Source: Lotus japonicus | Taxonomy: Eukaryota; Streptophyta; Magnoliopsida; Fabales; Fabaceae | Direction of reading: 5' to 3' | NCBI RefSeq assembly: GCF_012489685.1 | Contig: NC_080042.1 | Location: 53,992,066 to 54,056,065 of the forward strand | Length of the DNA stretch: 64,000 nt | Part shown: positions 1-10,839 of the stretch, one piece after another | How the letters are laid out: each line of letters opens with the position of its first letter | How positions within the stretch are numbered: the stretch's first letter is position 1 | Translations under genes and position numbers: made by a program | Notes under the pieces: model-generated | Seen by the model: only the letters and a program-made list of their open reading frames with translations | Databases searched by the model: none | What the model was told of the DNA's origin: nothing

Positions 1-1103
1 TATTGCTGTTATGTACATTATGGAATATGCAACCCTAGGATGTTATCCCTAGCTATAAGCCTAAGTGGCTATTTATTATTTGTACCTATTGGGTTTATTA
101 TCTACATAGTTCTTTAGAGTTGACCCTCGCGTCTTCTGTGTGTGTTTTGGCGGACAACGCCTTTTGTCAGATGAATATTGCGGATTGGTTCACCATGGTC
201 CACCCTTCGGGGGGGATTAGGTATGAGATGATCGATCAGGACGACCCCGGGTCGTGGGTGGTTGACCCCGCGAGCCATCGAGCGAAGTATTCGGGGCGCA
301 TCATGGAGGATCACGTGGATAGCGGAGGACTTCTGAGGTCAGAAGTGTTGAGGCGATGCTCTATCAGCTTCAACTTGCCACCGGGCGTTCACTGTGGACC
401 AGGACTTGGAGGACCATCACCACCACCATTGTCTTCAGACGAGGAGGATCCCTCAGAGGAGATTCCAGTGGGAGTGCCTTCGGCAGGGTCTAGTGCACCC
501 ACCGTTGCGATCATCGATGATCAGGGTTCGGGCCCTAAGCCCGTGAGTCCAGCATCGGAGCGCACTGCGGTTGCGAGGGGAGGACGGATAGGGTTAGTAG
601 ACTTGGTCGTTCTGGATTCTGATTCAGACGACGATCATGCTAGCACATAGTTTTGAGTGTTGGTATGAGCTCCTCGAGTTAGGATTAGTGTAGGAGTAGA
701 GTTTTAGCTCTGACAGTCTTGCTTCATTTGTTACTTAGGGGACAGGGTAGATCCGCCTATAGCTTTTTGTGTGGTTTCCTTACGGGAATCACAGAGAGTT
801 GGTTGGACTTAGGAGGTCTTATTTTCAGGCCATTGGGTCAGCTGATTCTCAGTTTTGAGGGATGGTGTTGCGGGCACTTCACCTTTTTCATTTGGTTTGT
901 ATATATTGCCTACGGGCGCTACTCTTCTATTACCGTCACTGGAGGTTTACTCGTGACGAGGTTGCTACTACAGCGGGGGCTGTTTATATATTGTATATTA
1001 GTTCTATTACTTTTCGCTTTTGGGTTTTATTTAATTCAGTCTTGTCTTAGTTATTATCGAAAAAAAAAATATTTCACGTTTTTCCGCATTAAGTTTACTT
1101 TTG
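1..1103 (+). repeat. 3' part of a long LTR (family shared with 15575-19145 and 58634-62405)
   Basis: The segment aligns by eye with the last ~1 kb of the solo LTR at 58634-62405 and with the reverse complement of the proximal part of 15575-19145. Shared blocks are the 'gggataacatcctagggttg'-type segment near 30-55, the TTGACCCT start near 119, the small frame at 171-650, the 'cctacgggcgc' block near 908 and the A-run plus TTCCGC near 1060-1090. Similarity stops near 1103, about 40 bases before the expected TTACA terminus, so the right end is truncated where it meets the decayed Tat element. The left end lies outside the window. Confidence 0.8.
171..650 (+). CDS. Small reading frame inside the long LTR, acidic C-terminus (159 aa)
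   Basis: I chose ATG 171 because the homologous frame in the solo LTR at 15575-19145 also begins at an ATG just before the shared MxxADxFTMVHPSG segment. Conserved pieces across copies are FTMVHPSG, a DQxDxGSxVVDPA segment, HRAxYSGRxMED and, with the third copy, a SFNLP block. The C-terminal ~90 residues are Ser/Pro-rich and acidic and end in a DSDSDDD run. I recognise no known domain. It lies wholly within LTR sequence, downstream of the conserved TATA box seen in the other two copies, so it would be in the transcribed part of the LTR. It may be a real LTR-encoded peptide or the remnant of a captured exon. No expression evidence is visible. Confidence 0.35.
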   Translation: MNIADWFTMVHPSGGIRYEMIDQDDPGSWVVDPASHRAKYSGRIMEDHVDSGGLLRSEVLRRCSISFNLPPGVHCGPGLGGPSPPPLSSDEEDPSEEIPVGVPSAGSSAPTVAIIDDQGSGPKPVSPASERTAVARGGRIGLVDLVVLDSDSDDDHAST

Positions 1104-1484
1104 GTTCGATTCGATGAAACTTGCTCCAACAAGGAAGAAGAGATTGCTCAGCTGCGCAAGGATATATCGGACAGGCGCAAGACTCTTGCCGACGCTCGCT
1201 CCGATCTAGAGTCCAAGTGCAAACTCCTGGCAGAGAAGGATGCTCAAGCCAAGATTCTGGAGGAGCGAATGAAGAACGACGCAGCCCAGACAGCAGCTGT
1301 TGAACGCATCAGGGGCTTCCTGATCGCCAAGGCTCAAGTCAAGCATCTTCATCTTGATGTCAACCTTGACTCTTTGGGTGTTTTTAAGAAGATTACACCC
1401 GCTGGGCTAGAAGGTGCTGAAGACCCTCCGGGGGTTGCTGGCGTTGACCTAGGAGATGTTGTTCAACCAAAAACGAAAACATAG
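1101..1484 (+). pseudogene. 3' fragment of an antisense coiled-coil ORF of the Tat element
   Basis: An open frame encodes about 125 residues, mostly a Lys/Glu/Ala-rich heptad-like helix (KEEEIAQLRKDISDRRKTL and following) and a short non-helical tail ending in KTKT before TAG at 1482-1484. It has no credible start: the upstream sequence is the truncated long LTR. Its position and strand, opposite to the pol remnant at 2218-5340 and beyond the integrase end, match the antisense coiled-coil gene of the intact Tat element at 39781-43510. I infer it is the last exon of a similar accessory gene, cut by the junction near 1103. Confidence 0.55.
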
Positions 1485-2217
1485 ATAGAAACAATGCTTC
1501 TTTATTTATTTGGATTACTGTATTTTAACTTTAAGTTGACTCATTTCAGTTTTTACTTATCTTTGTGTTTTATGCATGGTTTAATGTTTTCCGATTTTTA
1601 TTCCCTTGTTTCCCCCGCTTGTTTATTAATTTATGAATTACGTCTGACGACATTGATGGTGTGCTGGGTTCAACTAGGGCTCTTGGTTCAGTTTCTGAAC
1701 TGAGGCTTTCTTTCACACGCATATTTCCCGTAAGATCAAGTGTGGCCTCTCCAGCCTTATTAGGCGAGGACCTATAATTGCTCAGGGCCCAATGGCCATA
1801 TGGGTTTACCCGAGTCTTTTGAGCCTAGTGTGAACAATGCTCGCCCATATTTCGGGGAGATTATCAGGATAAGAAGCTTATCCGCACACATCGCCGACGA
1901 GTGACGGCGAGCTGCGTCGGACTTTCCGGAGCAATCCCCAGACATCAAGGTCGTGTTGGGATTGCCACCTTCAGGGAATTTTTCCCACCAAGCCCCCGCC
2001 GCAATTCAGTGTGATTGAAATTGCTGGATACAATTTTTGTATTTTCAATCAGACGTAATAGTCAACAAACTCCCGAAATGGAGAACAAGAACGTGTCTTT
2101 GTTTTTACCATTCAGGCACTTTTGGCCGACAATTTCTTCGAACAAAGTACAAAAGGATTTTCCCTCGCCGAGTCTGCTGCCGATTTTGCATCGGATTCAG
2201 CGTTTTTGTTGATCTCG
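1485..2217. other. Non-coding 3' region of the decayed Tat element
   Basis: This is the spacer between the integrase stop (2218) and the antisense coiled-coil fragment. It is AT-rich to 1690, then GC-richer. I see no ORF with a recognisable domain and no LTR terminus. Confidence 0.5.
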
Positions 2218-3969
2218 TTAGCTGTAGTAGTATTTTAGACTGGCAACGTTCCACGATCTTGGCATCAGCCTCCCATCCAAGCTTTCCAGGTGATAAGCTC
2301 CCTTTCCTAGGACCTTCAAGATTCTGTAGGGTCCCTCCCAGATTGGGCTTAACTTGTTTCCCGTGACCCTTGTACGCTTCTTAAGCACCAAATCCCCTGC
2401 TTGCATTTCTCTTGGTCGCACCTTCGTGTCATACTTAGCTGTTGCTCGTTTTTTCATCGCCGCTTCCCTCAGGCGAGCTTCGTCGCGTTTCTCTGATAGC
2501 AGGTCCAACTCCATCGCCATATATGAAGCATTCTCGCCTTCAAACTTCGGCGATGTTCGCCATGAGCTGTTGTCGATCTCTACGGGGAGCATAGCATTCG
2601 CCCTGTATGTCATCCTGAACGGTGTTTCTCCTGTAGATGAATGTTGCGTCGTGTTATATGACCAAATCACAATCGGAAGTTCATCCAACCAGGCCCCCTT
2701 GGCATCCGAGAGTTGGCGTTTCAATCCTCGCAAGATGACTTTGTTCGCCGACTCCGCCTGCCCATTGGTTTGAGGGTGCTCTACCGATGAAAATCTCCTC
2801 TGGATCCCCATTTCCTCACAAAATTCCATAGTCTGATTGCTTGCAAATTGCGTCCCATTGTCCGAGACGATCGCCCTTGGCACTCCGAATCGAAACACAA
2901 TCCTTTTCCAATAAAAACTTATTATCTTGGCTACTGTTATGCTTGCTAAAGGTTCAGCCTCTATCCATTTAGTAAAGTAGTCCACCGCCACGAGAATGAA
3001 CTTCATTTGCGATCTGGCAGTGGGAAAAGGGCCGACGAGATCAACTCCCCACATGGCGAAGGGCCAAGAGGAACTAATCGTGGCCAATTGCTCTGGCGGG
3101 GCTCTGGGTAAATCCGCGAATTGTTGACATTTCTCGCACTTCCTTACAAATTCTGCACAGTCCTTTCTTATCATGGGCCAATAAAAACCTGCCCTAAGGA
3201 ATTTACCCGCTAGAGACCTTCCCCCAATGTGACTTGCGCAAACCCCTTCGTGAACCTCTGTCATAACATCCTCATACTTTTCTGGTGGTAGGCACCTTAA
3301 GAGGGGCAAAGTGAATCCTCTCCGAAAAAGGATGCCATCGAGCAACGTGTAGTGCCCTACTTCTCTCCTTTGAGCCTTTGAGTACTTCACTACATCGCCT
3401 GGCTCACCCGCCAAGATATCAATGATGGGGTTCATCCAAGTTTCCTGGCGATCGACTGAGGCTACCAGTTCTCCCTCTATGCTAGGGTTGGCGAGCGTTT
3501 CTTGAATCACGCTTCGGTTATTCCCGGGTTTTCTGGTGCTAGCCAACTTAGCTAGGGCATCAGCCCTTTGATTTTGTGTCCTCGGCACGTATTCGACCAC
3601 AATTTCCTTTATTCGACTCATTAGCGATCGTACACGCTGTAGATACTTTATCAAAGTCGGTTCTTTGACCTGGAACTCCCCATTGACCTGATTTGCCACT
3701 AATAACGAGTCTGTTCGTACCAACAAACAGTTAATTTGCACCTCGATCGCCAGCTTTAGTCCTGCGATTAGAGCCTCATACTCCGCCTAGTTGTTACTAG
3801 CCTTGAACTGGAATCTGAGATATTGTTCCAACACCAGTTCTCCTGGCCCCCGCAATGTGACTCCGGCTCCACTTCCGTTGTCATTCGACGAACCACCGAC
3901 GAACAACGTCCATTGCGTGTTTACTCTTTCTCCTTCCTCGGGCGTCAACTTCACCACAAAATCTGCCAA
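2218..3969 (-). pseudogene. pol: Tat pol, distal part: archaeal-type RNase H and integrase
   Basis: Reading leftwards from 3969, a frame starts with a second RNase H (TLFVGGSSNDNGSGAG, where the first catalytic Asp position reads G in VGGSS), is broken by TAG at 3787-3789, then stays open for 507 codons to the stop at 2218. The long frame holds the RNase H end (YVPRTQNQRADALAKLA), the integrase zinc finger (H..H with CEKCQQF), the DDE core (WGVDLVGPF, SDNGTQF, HPQTNGQAES) and a C-terminal region ending in RSWNVASLKYYYS. The integrase DDE residues look intact. The RNase H Asp-to-Gly change and the nonsense codon mean this copy cannot make a complete polyprotein. Confidence 0.88.
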
Positions 3970-3972
3970 GGT

Positions 3973-5340
3973 CTATGCCCCAACTCTCCCCCTTTTATCA
4001 TACTGCAATCCATACTCTGACAGCTCCACTGACCATGCGACAAGCCTTCCCGACAAATCTGGTTTCTGCAACACCTGCCTCAAAGGAAGATCAGTTCTCA
4101 CCTTTACCTGAAAAATTTGGAAGTAGGGTCGCAAGCGTCTGGCGGTGACGAGGACGGCGAGCGCCGCCTTTTCTATCTTCTGATACCTCATTTCGGCCCC
4201 TTGAAACGTGTGGCTCACAAAGTAAACTATTTTCTATTCCCCGTCTACCTCCTGAAGGATTACCGAGCTGATCGCGTGGTCTCCCACAGAGAAGTACAAG
4301 TGTAGGGGAAGACCCTGAACGGGCTTCGAGAGAACTGGTGGAGCTGGCAACATTTCCCTGAGGCGAGTAAAAGCTTCTTCACATTCTGAACTCCACTCGA
4401 ACGTTGCGTTCTTCTTAAGGCATTTGAAGAACGGAGCTGACTTATTACCCGAATGAGGAAGAAATCGAGACAAAGCCGCGATTCGCCCGGTTAGCCGCTG
4501 CACCTCTTTCACATTGCTTGGGCTCTTCATCTCTTGTATCGCCTTGCACTTGTCCGGGTTAATCTCAATCCCCCTTGACGTGATCATGAAGCCTAAGAAT
4601 TTACCCCTTGTATTCCGAAAGAACATTTCTCCGGATTGAGCTTCATGTCGTGTTTCCGGATTTTGCCAAAGGCTTCCGCTAGGTCCTCGTGGTGAGTCGA
4701 CCCCAAAACTGACTTAACGATCATGTCGTCGACGTATACTTCCATATTCCTTCCTACTTGCCCCTCAAACACCCTATCCATCAGTCGCTGATACGTCGCC
4801 CCCGCGTTTTTCAATCTGAAAGGCATGGTTTGATAACAGTAATTTACCCTTGCAGTCATGAAAGCCGTTTTATCTTCGTCCGATGGATGCATTTTGATTT
4901 GATAGTACCCTGAGTAGGTATCCATTAAACTCAGAAGTTCATTCCCCGAGGCTCCATCCACCAGTTTATCTATGCTAGGTAAAGGGTAGGAATCTTTCGG
5001 ACATGCCTTATTTAGGTCCGTGTAATCCACACACATTCGCCATTTTCCGTTTGCTTTCTTGACCATTACCACGTTTGCCAACCAGGTAGGGTACTTGATT
5101 TCGCGAATAAAATCTGCTGCAAGTAGCTTATTCACCTCTTGTTGGGTCGCCTTCTCCTTCTCATCGCCCATTCGTCGACGAGTTTGGGTCACTGGCTTCG
5201 CCCCTGGATTCAGTGTTAATTTATGACAAATGAAATTTGGGTCTATGCCAGGCATATCCCTGTGACTCCAAGCGAAAAGGTCTAGGTTCTCTCCCAACAA
5301 CTTTGACAACCTCTGCTCTTGGCTTTCACTAAACCCGGTC
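3973..5340 (-). pseudogene. pol: Tat pol, proximal part: reverse transcriptase and first RNase H
   Basis: The frame ending at 4593 carries reverse transcriptase motifs WLANVVMVKKANGKWRMC, DLNKACPKDSYPLP, the catalytic YVDDMIVKS and the usual FAWSHRDMPGI pre-RT segment. It shifts frame near 4600-4626 into the thumb/RNase H connection (GFMITSRGIEINPDKC) and shifts again near 4218-4234 into the distal RNase H. At the 5' side it runs out of frame with the gag-protease ORF near 5340. Motif order and the YVDD box are those of Ty3/gypsy Tat elements. The two frameshifts show decay. Confidence 0.87.
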
Positions 5341-5341
5341 C

Positions 5342-6562
5342 CTATTTTGAGTATCTTCTCGCCGAACTCAACTCTTTGGTTTCCTCTATCGGGGTGGGTC
5401 TATTGACTCGCCCCTCGCCCCTAGGATCCAAGCTTTTGTCCGGAGCCTCTACTTCATTACAACGATGTCCTGTTGAGGCGTTCTTCTTACCATACCGATC
5501 CACAGCGTTACAGTAACACTCTCTTGCAACCCTTTGGTCCACCACAATCTGTCCTATTCGCCCGCTCGCTAACGGGTACTTTATTGCTAGATGAGCTGTT
5601 GATATTACTGCGCACAGACGGTTTAAAGTGTTCCTTCCAATGATCGCATTGTATGACCCTTCCGCCTCTAAAACCAAGTATTGTACTGTTAGTTTTTTGG
5701 CATTCTCGCCCTCGCCGAATATGGTATCAAGATCTATGACTCCTTTCACCCACACTCGTTCGCCTGCGAATCCTACCAAGGTCCCTTCATACGGGGTAAG
5801 GTCACCTTCCCTTATTCCAAGCTGCGCAAACACCCCGCCGTAGATGATATCTGCTGAACTCCCCTGGTCCAAGAGCGTTCGTTGTACATCGAAGTGGTTA
5901 ACCCGAAGGGAGATCACGATCGGGTCATCTAAGTGTGGTTTTAACCCGAAAAAATCAGCGGGTGAAAATGTGATGTCCGGATGCTGAAAACCGAAAGGTG
6001 CTTCCGCAACCGCATTCACCGTTCTGAGATATCGTTTGCGCGCTGCACTAGTGATTCCTCCTCCGCTAAAGCCTACAACGATTGTGCCTATTTCTCCGAT
6101 CGTAGGAAATTTATTACGCCGCGCCTTAGCAGTCTTTCCTGTTGTGATCAATTTCTCAACTGCGTGCTGTAAAGCTCTGCACTTCCCGGTATCATGACCA
6201 GAAACTTGGTGATAAGCACACCACTCTCCCGTCACCCTACTCTTCGCCGAAGAAGACTCTAACTTCCTCCTGGAACCTCGGTAGCTTTCCCTGTATAATC
6301 CGCTAGGTCCTAACGCCGCGTCCATTACGGTAACTGCCTCATCCTGTCGTTCCAAACGGCCAACGACTTCACAGATCAACTTTTGCCAACTTCCGCTAGC
6401 CTCCAACTCTGGAAATTTCGTGCTTACGCCTGCTGGCACTTGCTCGTCTTGTTCCTGTGTGCTTACGCCTTGCGTTGGCTGATCGCGCACACGCCTTAAT
6501 TGTCCTCCTCGCAATCGATGATATCCTTTCATCGTACCGATTCCAATAATGGTTCCTATCAA
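5342..6562 (-). pseudogene. gag: Tat gag remnant with zinc-knuckle-like motif and aspartic protease
   Basis: A 406-codon frame. The N-terminal ~120 residues lack a recognisable retrotransposon gag core. Near residue 140 is CAYHQVSGHDTGKC, a CxxH-like knuckle common in Tat gag. Near residues 230-340 is a retropepsin-like segment with TLLDQGSSADIIY and YNAIIGRNTLNRL, the D-x-G-S/A and I-I-G-R motifs of plant Tat proteases. The distance from the primer-binding site to this frame is only ~80 bases, so I infer an internal deletion removed the gag matrix/capsid region. It ends out of frame with the reverse transcriptase frame. Confidence 0.75.
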
Positions 6563-6640
6563 GTCAAGAAAATTCTACAAGAGATTTTACACCTTCCTTC
6601 AAATCGTGATCCACGTTGTCCGGGAATTGAAATCTACGAT

Positions 6641-6658
6641 CCCCACAGACGACGCCAA
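6641..6658 (-). other. Primer-binding site of the decayed Tat element
   Basis: Immediately after the LTR end (GAGAACA on the minus strand) the sequence reads TTGGCGTCGTCTGTGGGG. This resembles the tRNA-Arg-type site I recall for Tat/Ogre elements (TGGCGCC..GTGGG). Its place between LTR terminus and gag supports the call. Confidence 0.65.
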
Positions 6659-6659
6659 A

Positions 6660-7150
6660 TGTTCTCGCCAAGAACATAGAATGTAGGCATAGTGCCAAGA
6701 GTGTGTGGAATGTGATCGGAGATCTTAGAGAGATGAGCTCTTAACCGCTTAGAGAGAGAAAATATAACTGAATTTCAATATTGTTATTGCCAAATGAGCT
6801 AAGAGTCTCTTACAATTGGTAACCGTCCCCTATTTATAGATTTGGGGTTGGGCCTTCGTGCCTTTAATCTGTCTAAATGGGCCGGTTGAGCCTTGGGGAG
6901 AGCGGCCCAAGGTCCAGGCATGTTCCGCGCGTAAGGCTGAGTCCCCTGGGCGAGGGACCTTGGGGTCTCGCCCAGTCCAGGACCTAAAAAGCTAAGAGCA
7001 TGTACCTGCCCAAGACAGCGCAAAGAAGAAGACGGGAAGATCTAAGAAAAAGAAAGTCTAGGAGGCGGCGTGGTGGCCACCCAAACATACCCTAGATATG
7101 GAGAGAGCTTGGATAAAGAAAGTTTTAGAGAGAGAGAAGGGAAGCGTGAG
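6660..7150 (-). repeat. Partial 5' LTR of the decayed Tat element
   Basis: On the plus strand it begins TGTTCTCGCC, that is, the minus-strand LTR ends GGCGAGAACA beside the primer-binding site. It contains a TATA box at 6827-6840. The far end (U3 start) could not be fixed because no second LTR copy is present for comparison. 7150 is an estimate from base composition. Confidence 0.5.
6827..6840 (-). promoter_or_regulatory. TATA box of the decayed Tat LTR
   Basis: The minus strand reads TCTATAAATAGGGG, about 170 bases before the LTR end. This is a normal U3/R position for a plant LTR promoter. Confidence 0.5.
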
Positions 7151-7350
7151 CCGCGAAAAATTTAACTAGCTTATTTTTATATATATTGTATAATAATAAT
7201 TGGAGGATTTCGATGTAGCCATATTTATTTTTATAGCAGGATATATGATATTTTATATTTTTCTTCAACTAAACTTTAAATAAATATTTAAAAAAAAACC
7301 ACAATCGCTTTAAGTCAAATTATAACTCGAGAATGTAATTTTAATATCCG

Positions 7351-7529
7351 GGTTGTCTAAATAATGATCAATGAGAAAGTTTGGGTTATATAACCCATCA
7401 CTTAATCACATTATATTGAAGATAAGGGCATTAGAATTTCTATATTTTATTTATTAGTTTATTTATAAAAAAATCCTATTGGTCAATGAGGTTGTGGGTT
7501 AGCAACCCACCTAGGTCATTTAGACAACC
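7351..7529. mobile_element. Short inverted-repeat element (MITE-like, ~180 bp)
   Basis: The left end GGTTGTCTAAATAATGATC and the right end, read in reverse complement, GGTTGTCTAAATGACC form terminal inverted repeats. Internally GGGTTATATAACCC and GTGGGTTAGCAACCCAC are further palindromes. I could not define a convincing target duplication, so the superfamily is unassigned. Confidence 0.5.
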
Positions 7530-8290
7530 TTTTATAATGATTATCACCGTCGTTATTTCTTTTATCTAGTGACTTATATTTACGACCATCTTACTTAATA
7601 TTTCTAGTTCGGCGGTGCATTTTTTTGCCTCACTTTGAGTTTGAAAATGATCTTAGATGTGTTTGGGAGACAGGGGAATCTATAAACTTAAAAAACAAGA
7701 CACCAAGGAGAAACCGACATTACATCTTTAATCAAAGCCTTAAATCATTGAATTTATTGGTCACATTTTTTATATAATTTCTATCTCACTCATATTTAAT
7801 CTATGTGAGACCTTGACTTACACTTAAATTCTTAAAAGCACGAGGATTATATATAAATAAAATAATTGAAGCATTGAACAATACGTGACCCATAAGGTTT
7901 GCGGAAGAAAAAGATACAAAGAGAATAGAAAATAGAGATAAATAGCAAAAGCAATTTAACACTGCAAAATCGCCCACACAATACAACGTACATGCACTGT
8001 AATGTAAAAACAACATGCACATTAGAATTGCAGAGTTTGATGGCTATTGTTACAGGTGCTCCATTGTTACATGTGGTTGAGGACAAATGTCTGTACCAAG
8101 GTTTGAAGGACGCAAGAATGTTCATAAATAGTATATCGAAACGTGTCATGCATTATTTTACATTCCATACATACTATGTTTAAGAAAAAAAACGACAAAT
8201 ATGAATAGTGGTGTCACGTACTACTCGTTGGGGGGGCCGGGGGGGGGGCATGGACACTACGGAATTTCGTATGGAACAGGTCCCTGCTCG
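7530..8290. other. Intergenic AT-rich stretch, nothing recognised
   Basis: No ORF with a recognisable domain. The only odd features are two G-runs at about 8228-8248, separated by CC. Confidence 0.4.
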
Positions 8291-8600
8291 ACAGTGAGGG
8301 GTTCAGTTGAACCCCCTGAAAAATAGAAAATTTCCATTTACCCCTTTGTATAGTTTTTATTTTGAACCCCTGAGAGTTTTAATTTGCACCAAAAACCCCA
8401 TTTACTCCTCTCTCTTTCTCTCACACACGTACAGACTCACTCATCCTCACCCTCTTTCTCTCACACTCTCACTTCGCTACCCAGGTCTGCGGCTCTTCTC
8501 TCTATCTCTGTTGCAGCGTTTCGATTTCTCTTGCGATTTTCACGCTTTCTCTTGTTGTTGTTGGATTGAGTTGAGCCTTCACCAGCGGTAAGATTCATCT
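8291..8600 (+). other. hAT-like terminal motif followed by a 5'UTR-like, CT-rich segment
   Basis: CAGTGAGGGGTTCAGTTGAA then CCCCCTGAAAAATAG resembles the subterminal sequence of plant hAT-type elements. It is followed by a CT-rich stretch (8403-8560) typical of plant 5' leaders and a splice-donor-like CAGCG/GTAAGATT near 8587. It may be a captured leader in a non-autonomous element. No gene continues downstream that I can recognise. Confidence 0.3.
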
Positions 8601-9198
8601 TATCTCTCACTCTTTCTGTTTTTATTTTTTTTTTGCTTTACTTCCAATTTCATGCTTTGGATTGTTGTTGAGAAAATTTTCCTTTCCCTGCTGTGTTTGA
8701 TATATACGGCTCAAATTTTGGGGCTAATTCATCAATGTTAATTTTTTGAAATAAAAGATTGAAATTTAAGGTTTAGTTGTTGAACTTGGAACTTGAGTTG
8801 CAATGCTTGGTTGAATTTTGGACTTTGGTGCGTCAATCTACTAGGGCAGTGGACAAAACAACATTTGAATATATTACTTGATACAGAATTTAGGGTTGAG
8901 AATTGGGACTTTGATTGTGTGTGTCAATCTAATTGGGGGGAATAGAAAAAAAAACAATGCAATTAGGAATTAGGAATATTCTTGATATAGAATTTGGGAT
9001 TGAAACTTGAAACTTTGATCATTGTGGGTTGTGATTGTGATTGATCAAATACCAATGCTTATGCTTGATCAATAGTAATGAAAATTAGTCAAGTTACATT
9101 TTTCTCTATGGATTTAGTTATTTTCAGATCTTGGAACTGGTTACGGTGCAGGGGAAGGATTTCAAGTATTCGCATATGAATGGACAAACAATCCTAGT
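8601..9198. other. AT-rich stretch, nothing recognised
   Basis: Intron-like T-rich sequence with no ORF or repeat I can assign. Confidence 0.35.
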
Positions 9199-10828
9199 TT
9201 GGGCGGATCCAGACATTATATATTGGTGTGGTTAAATATAAAAGAAATTTTAGGCTAAAATACAAAGTATAAATTATATTAGGTAGTAAGCAAGAAGTAG
9301 CTATAATCTCACATAAAAAGCACAAAAGTTTATTCAACCATGAAAAGTTAAGACTAATTTGTGCAGTAAAAAGGACAAATTTTGCTTTATTGGGAGAAAA
9401 CATTACAATGCTGCTGATTTAACATTCCAAAATTTGCGGGCACGAATCAACAATCAAAACAGAAAAACTCATCAGCAAAAACAAACGGAGGTAGCTCCAG
9501 ACCCAACATGGTTCCATCAAAGAACTCAGATATGCTGAGTTCACAAGCAAAAATTCTCACCGAAAAAGTAGATCCAACTCAACGCGTGCAACAAGTTCAT
9601 AAACCAAAAAAATTCTTTGAAAATTGAAAATTAAAAAAAATAGAAATAGGAAAAGATCATCCAACATGAATTCTGTGTAGCGTAGTAAGGTGAATTACGA
9701 AGTTTATTTACCTGAGAGACAATGAATCAATTGAATTTCCTCTTGAATTGTGGTTGATTGGTGCAATGATCAGGGTTATCCATGCGATTAGAAATTTAGG
9801 AAGGTGAAGATTGGTAGGTTTTCAATTTTTGGGGAAAAATGTTTTAAAAGTTGGTGAATGCCGAAAGTAGCAATGGAAGAAAGAAAGAAAGAAAAACCGT
9901 GTTCTAATTTGATGTTAAACGTGAATTTTGGTTTTTTACTTATTAAGCTATGGCGGCACTTCAACCGTTGCCATACATTAACACAAAACTTTTAGCAGCG
10001 GATGTCAAACCGCTGCTATATACGATATTTAAAAAAAAAAACTCAAAATCCGGTGTGGCTAAAGCCACACATAGCCTACACATGCGTCCGCCCATACTTT
10101 GTGCCTGGCAGGAATATTTTAAAGTTTAAACGGTTGCTTTGCGGTAACTGTTTGGGCAAGATATTGAGATATTGGTCCAAACTTAAGTGGAACATTTTTG
10201 GTGCCTTGGCAGAGAATGTTAGCTAGTGAAGTTGGCCTTGTCTCAAAGAGTAACGATTTTGAACCTGCATCAGATCATGTGAACCAATTGTTCCATTATT
10301 TAGACCATGGCTTTGATTTCTTAATGAAGGGTCTGCTACATTTCATCTAAGGAGAAGTCACTATTGGGACTGTTATAGCTAATAGCTACTTGCTATCTGT
10401 GGTGGCTCTAATTTTGCTTTAGAGGGATGATTTAGATTTCATCTTTTATCCTTCTTCCTTTTGTATTCCTTTATTTTTTATAATGTTGATCAATTTGTAA
10501 CGGTTTGGGGCATCCCATTAATTTATTTTAGCCTTTCAAAAATAAAATAAAAAAATATGTGCTACATTTGAGTGAAATGTGTGTTGATGTGATTTTTTAT
10601 CTCCCTTGGTATAAGAATTTTGATTATGGTCTGGTTTTAATTTTAGGAAGGTTATGGACTCTGAGCTTATTGTTCAACGATTTCAGAATATGAAATCGCG
10701 TAGACAATCATGATTTGTATAATTTCTTATTTATGAACATATTAAAGTTGTTTTTTATTATATTTTTATCGATATGTTCATTTGAAAAATTTGAATCCCC
10801 TGACCCTAGGGTCCTGGATCCGCCCTTG
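9199..10828. mobile_element. Possible hAT-like relic with GGGCGGATCCAG inverted ends
   Basis: GGGCGGATCCAG at 9201-9212 and its reverse complement CTGGATCCGCCC at 10814-10825 face each other. The right end read inwards, CAAGGGCGGATCCAGGACCC, resembles plant hAT termini. No 8-bp duplication is evident. Inside lie a palindromic pair (TAGCAGCGGATG..ACCGCTGCTA, 9994-10020) like CACTA subterminal repeats, and at 10060-10560 a segment with a LINE-like tail, so the interval is composite. Confidence 0.3.
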
Positions 10829-10839
10829 GAGCTGAGGTG

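Larger units (their letters stand above)
1104..7150 (-). mobile_element. Decayed Tat-lineage Ty3/gypsy retrotransposon
   Basis: On the minus strand the order is partial LTR (from ~7150 down to 6660), primer-binding site, gag-protease remnant, reverse transcriptase-RNase H, second (archaeal-type) RNase H, integrase, then a non-coding stretch and an antisense coiled-coil ORF end. The dual RNase H and the antisense accessory ORF are hallmarks of the Tat/Ogre branch. Several frameshifts and an in-frame TAG at 3787-3789 disable pol. Most of the gag core is absent. No 3' LTR is found on the left, where the element abuts the LTR fragment 1-1103, so the copy is truncated and old. Confidence 0.85.

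Noticed and set aside
719..1117. Hydrophobic 132-codon frame in the LTR as a membrane protein
   Set aside because: T-rich LTR sequence gives chance hydrophobic codons, and the frame is not kept in the copy at 61960-62340.
8228..8248. G-rich runs as a quadruplex regulatory site (also 37289-37302)
   Set aside because: Single homopolymer-like tracts with no nearby gene; could be length errors in the assembly.
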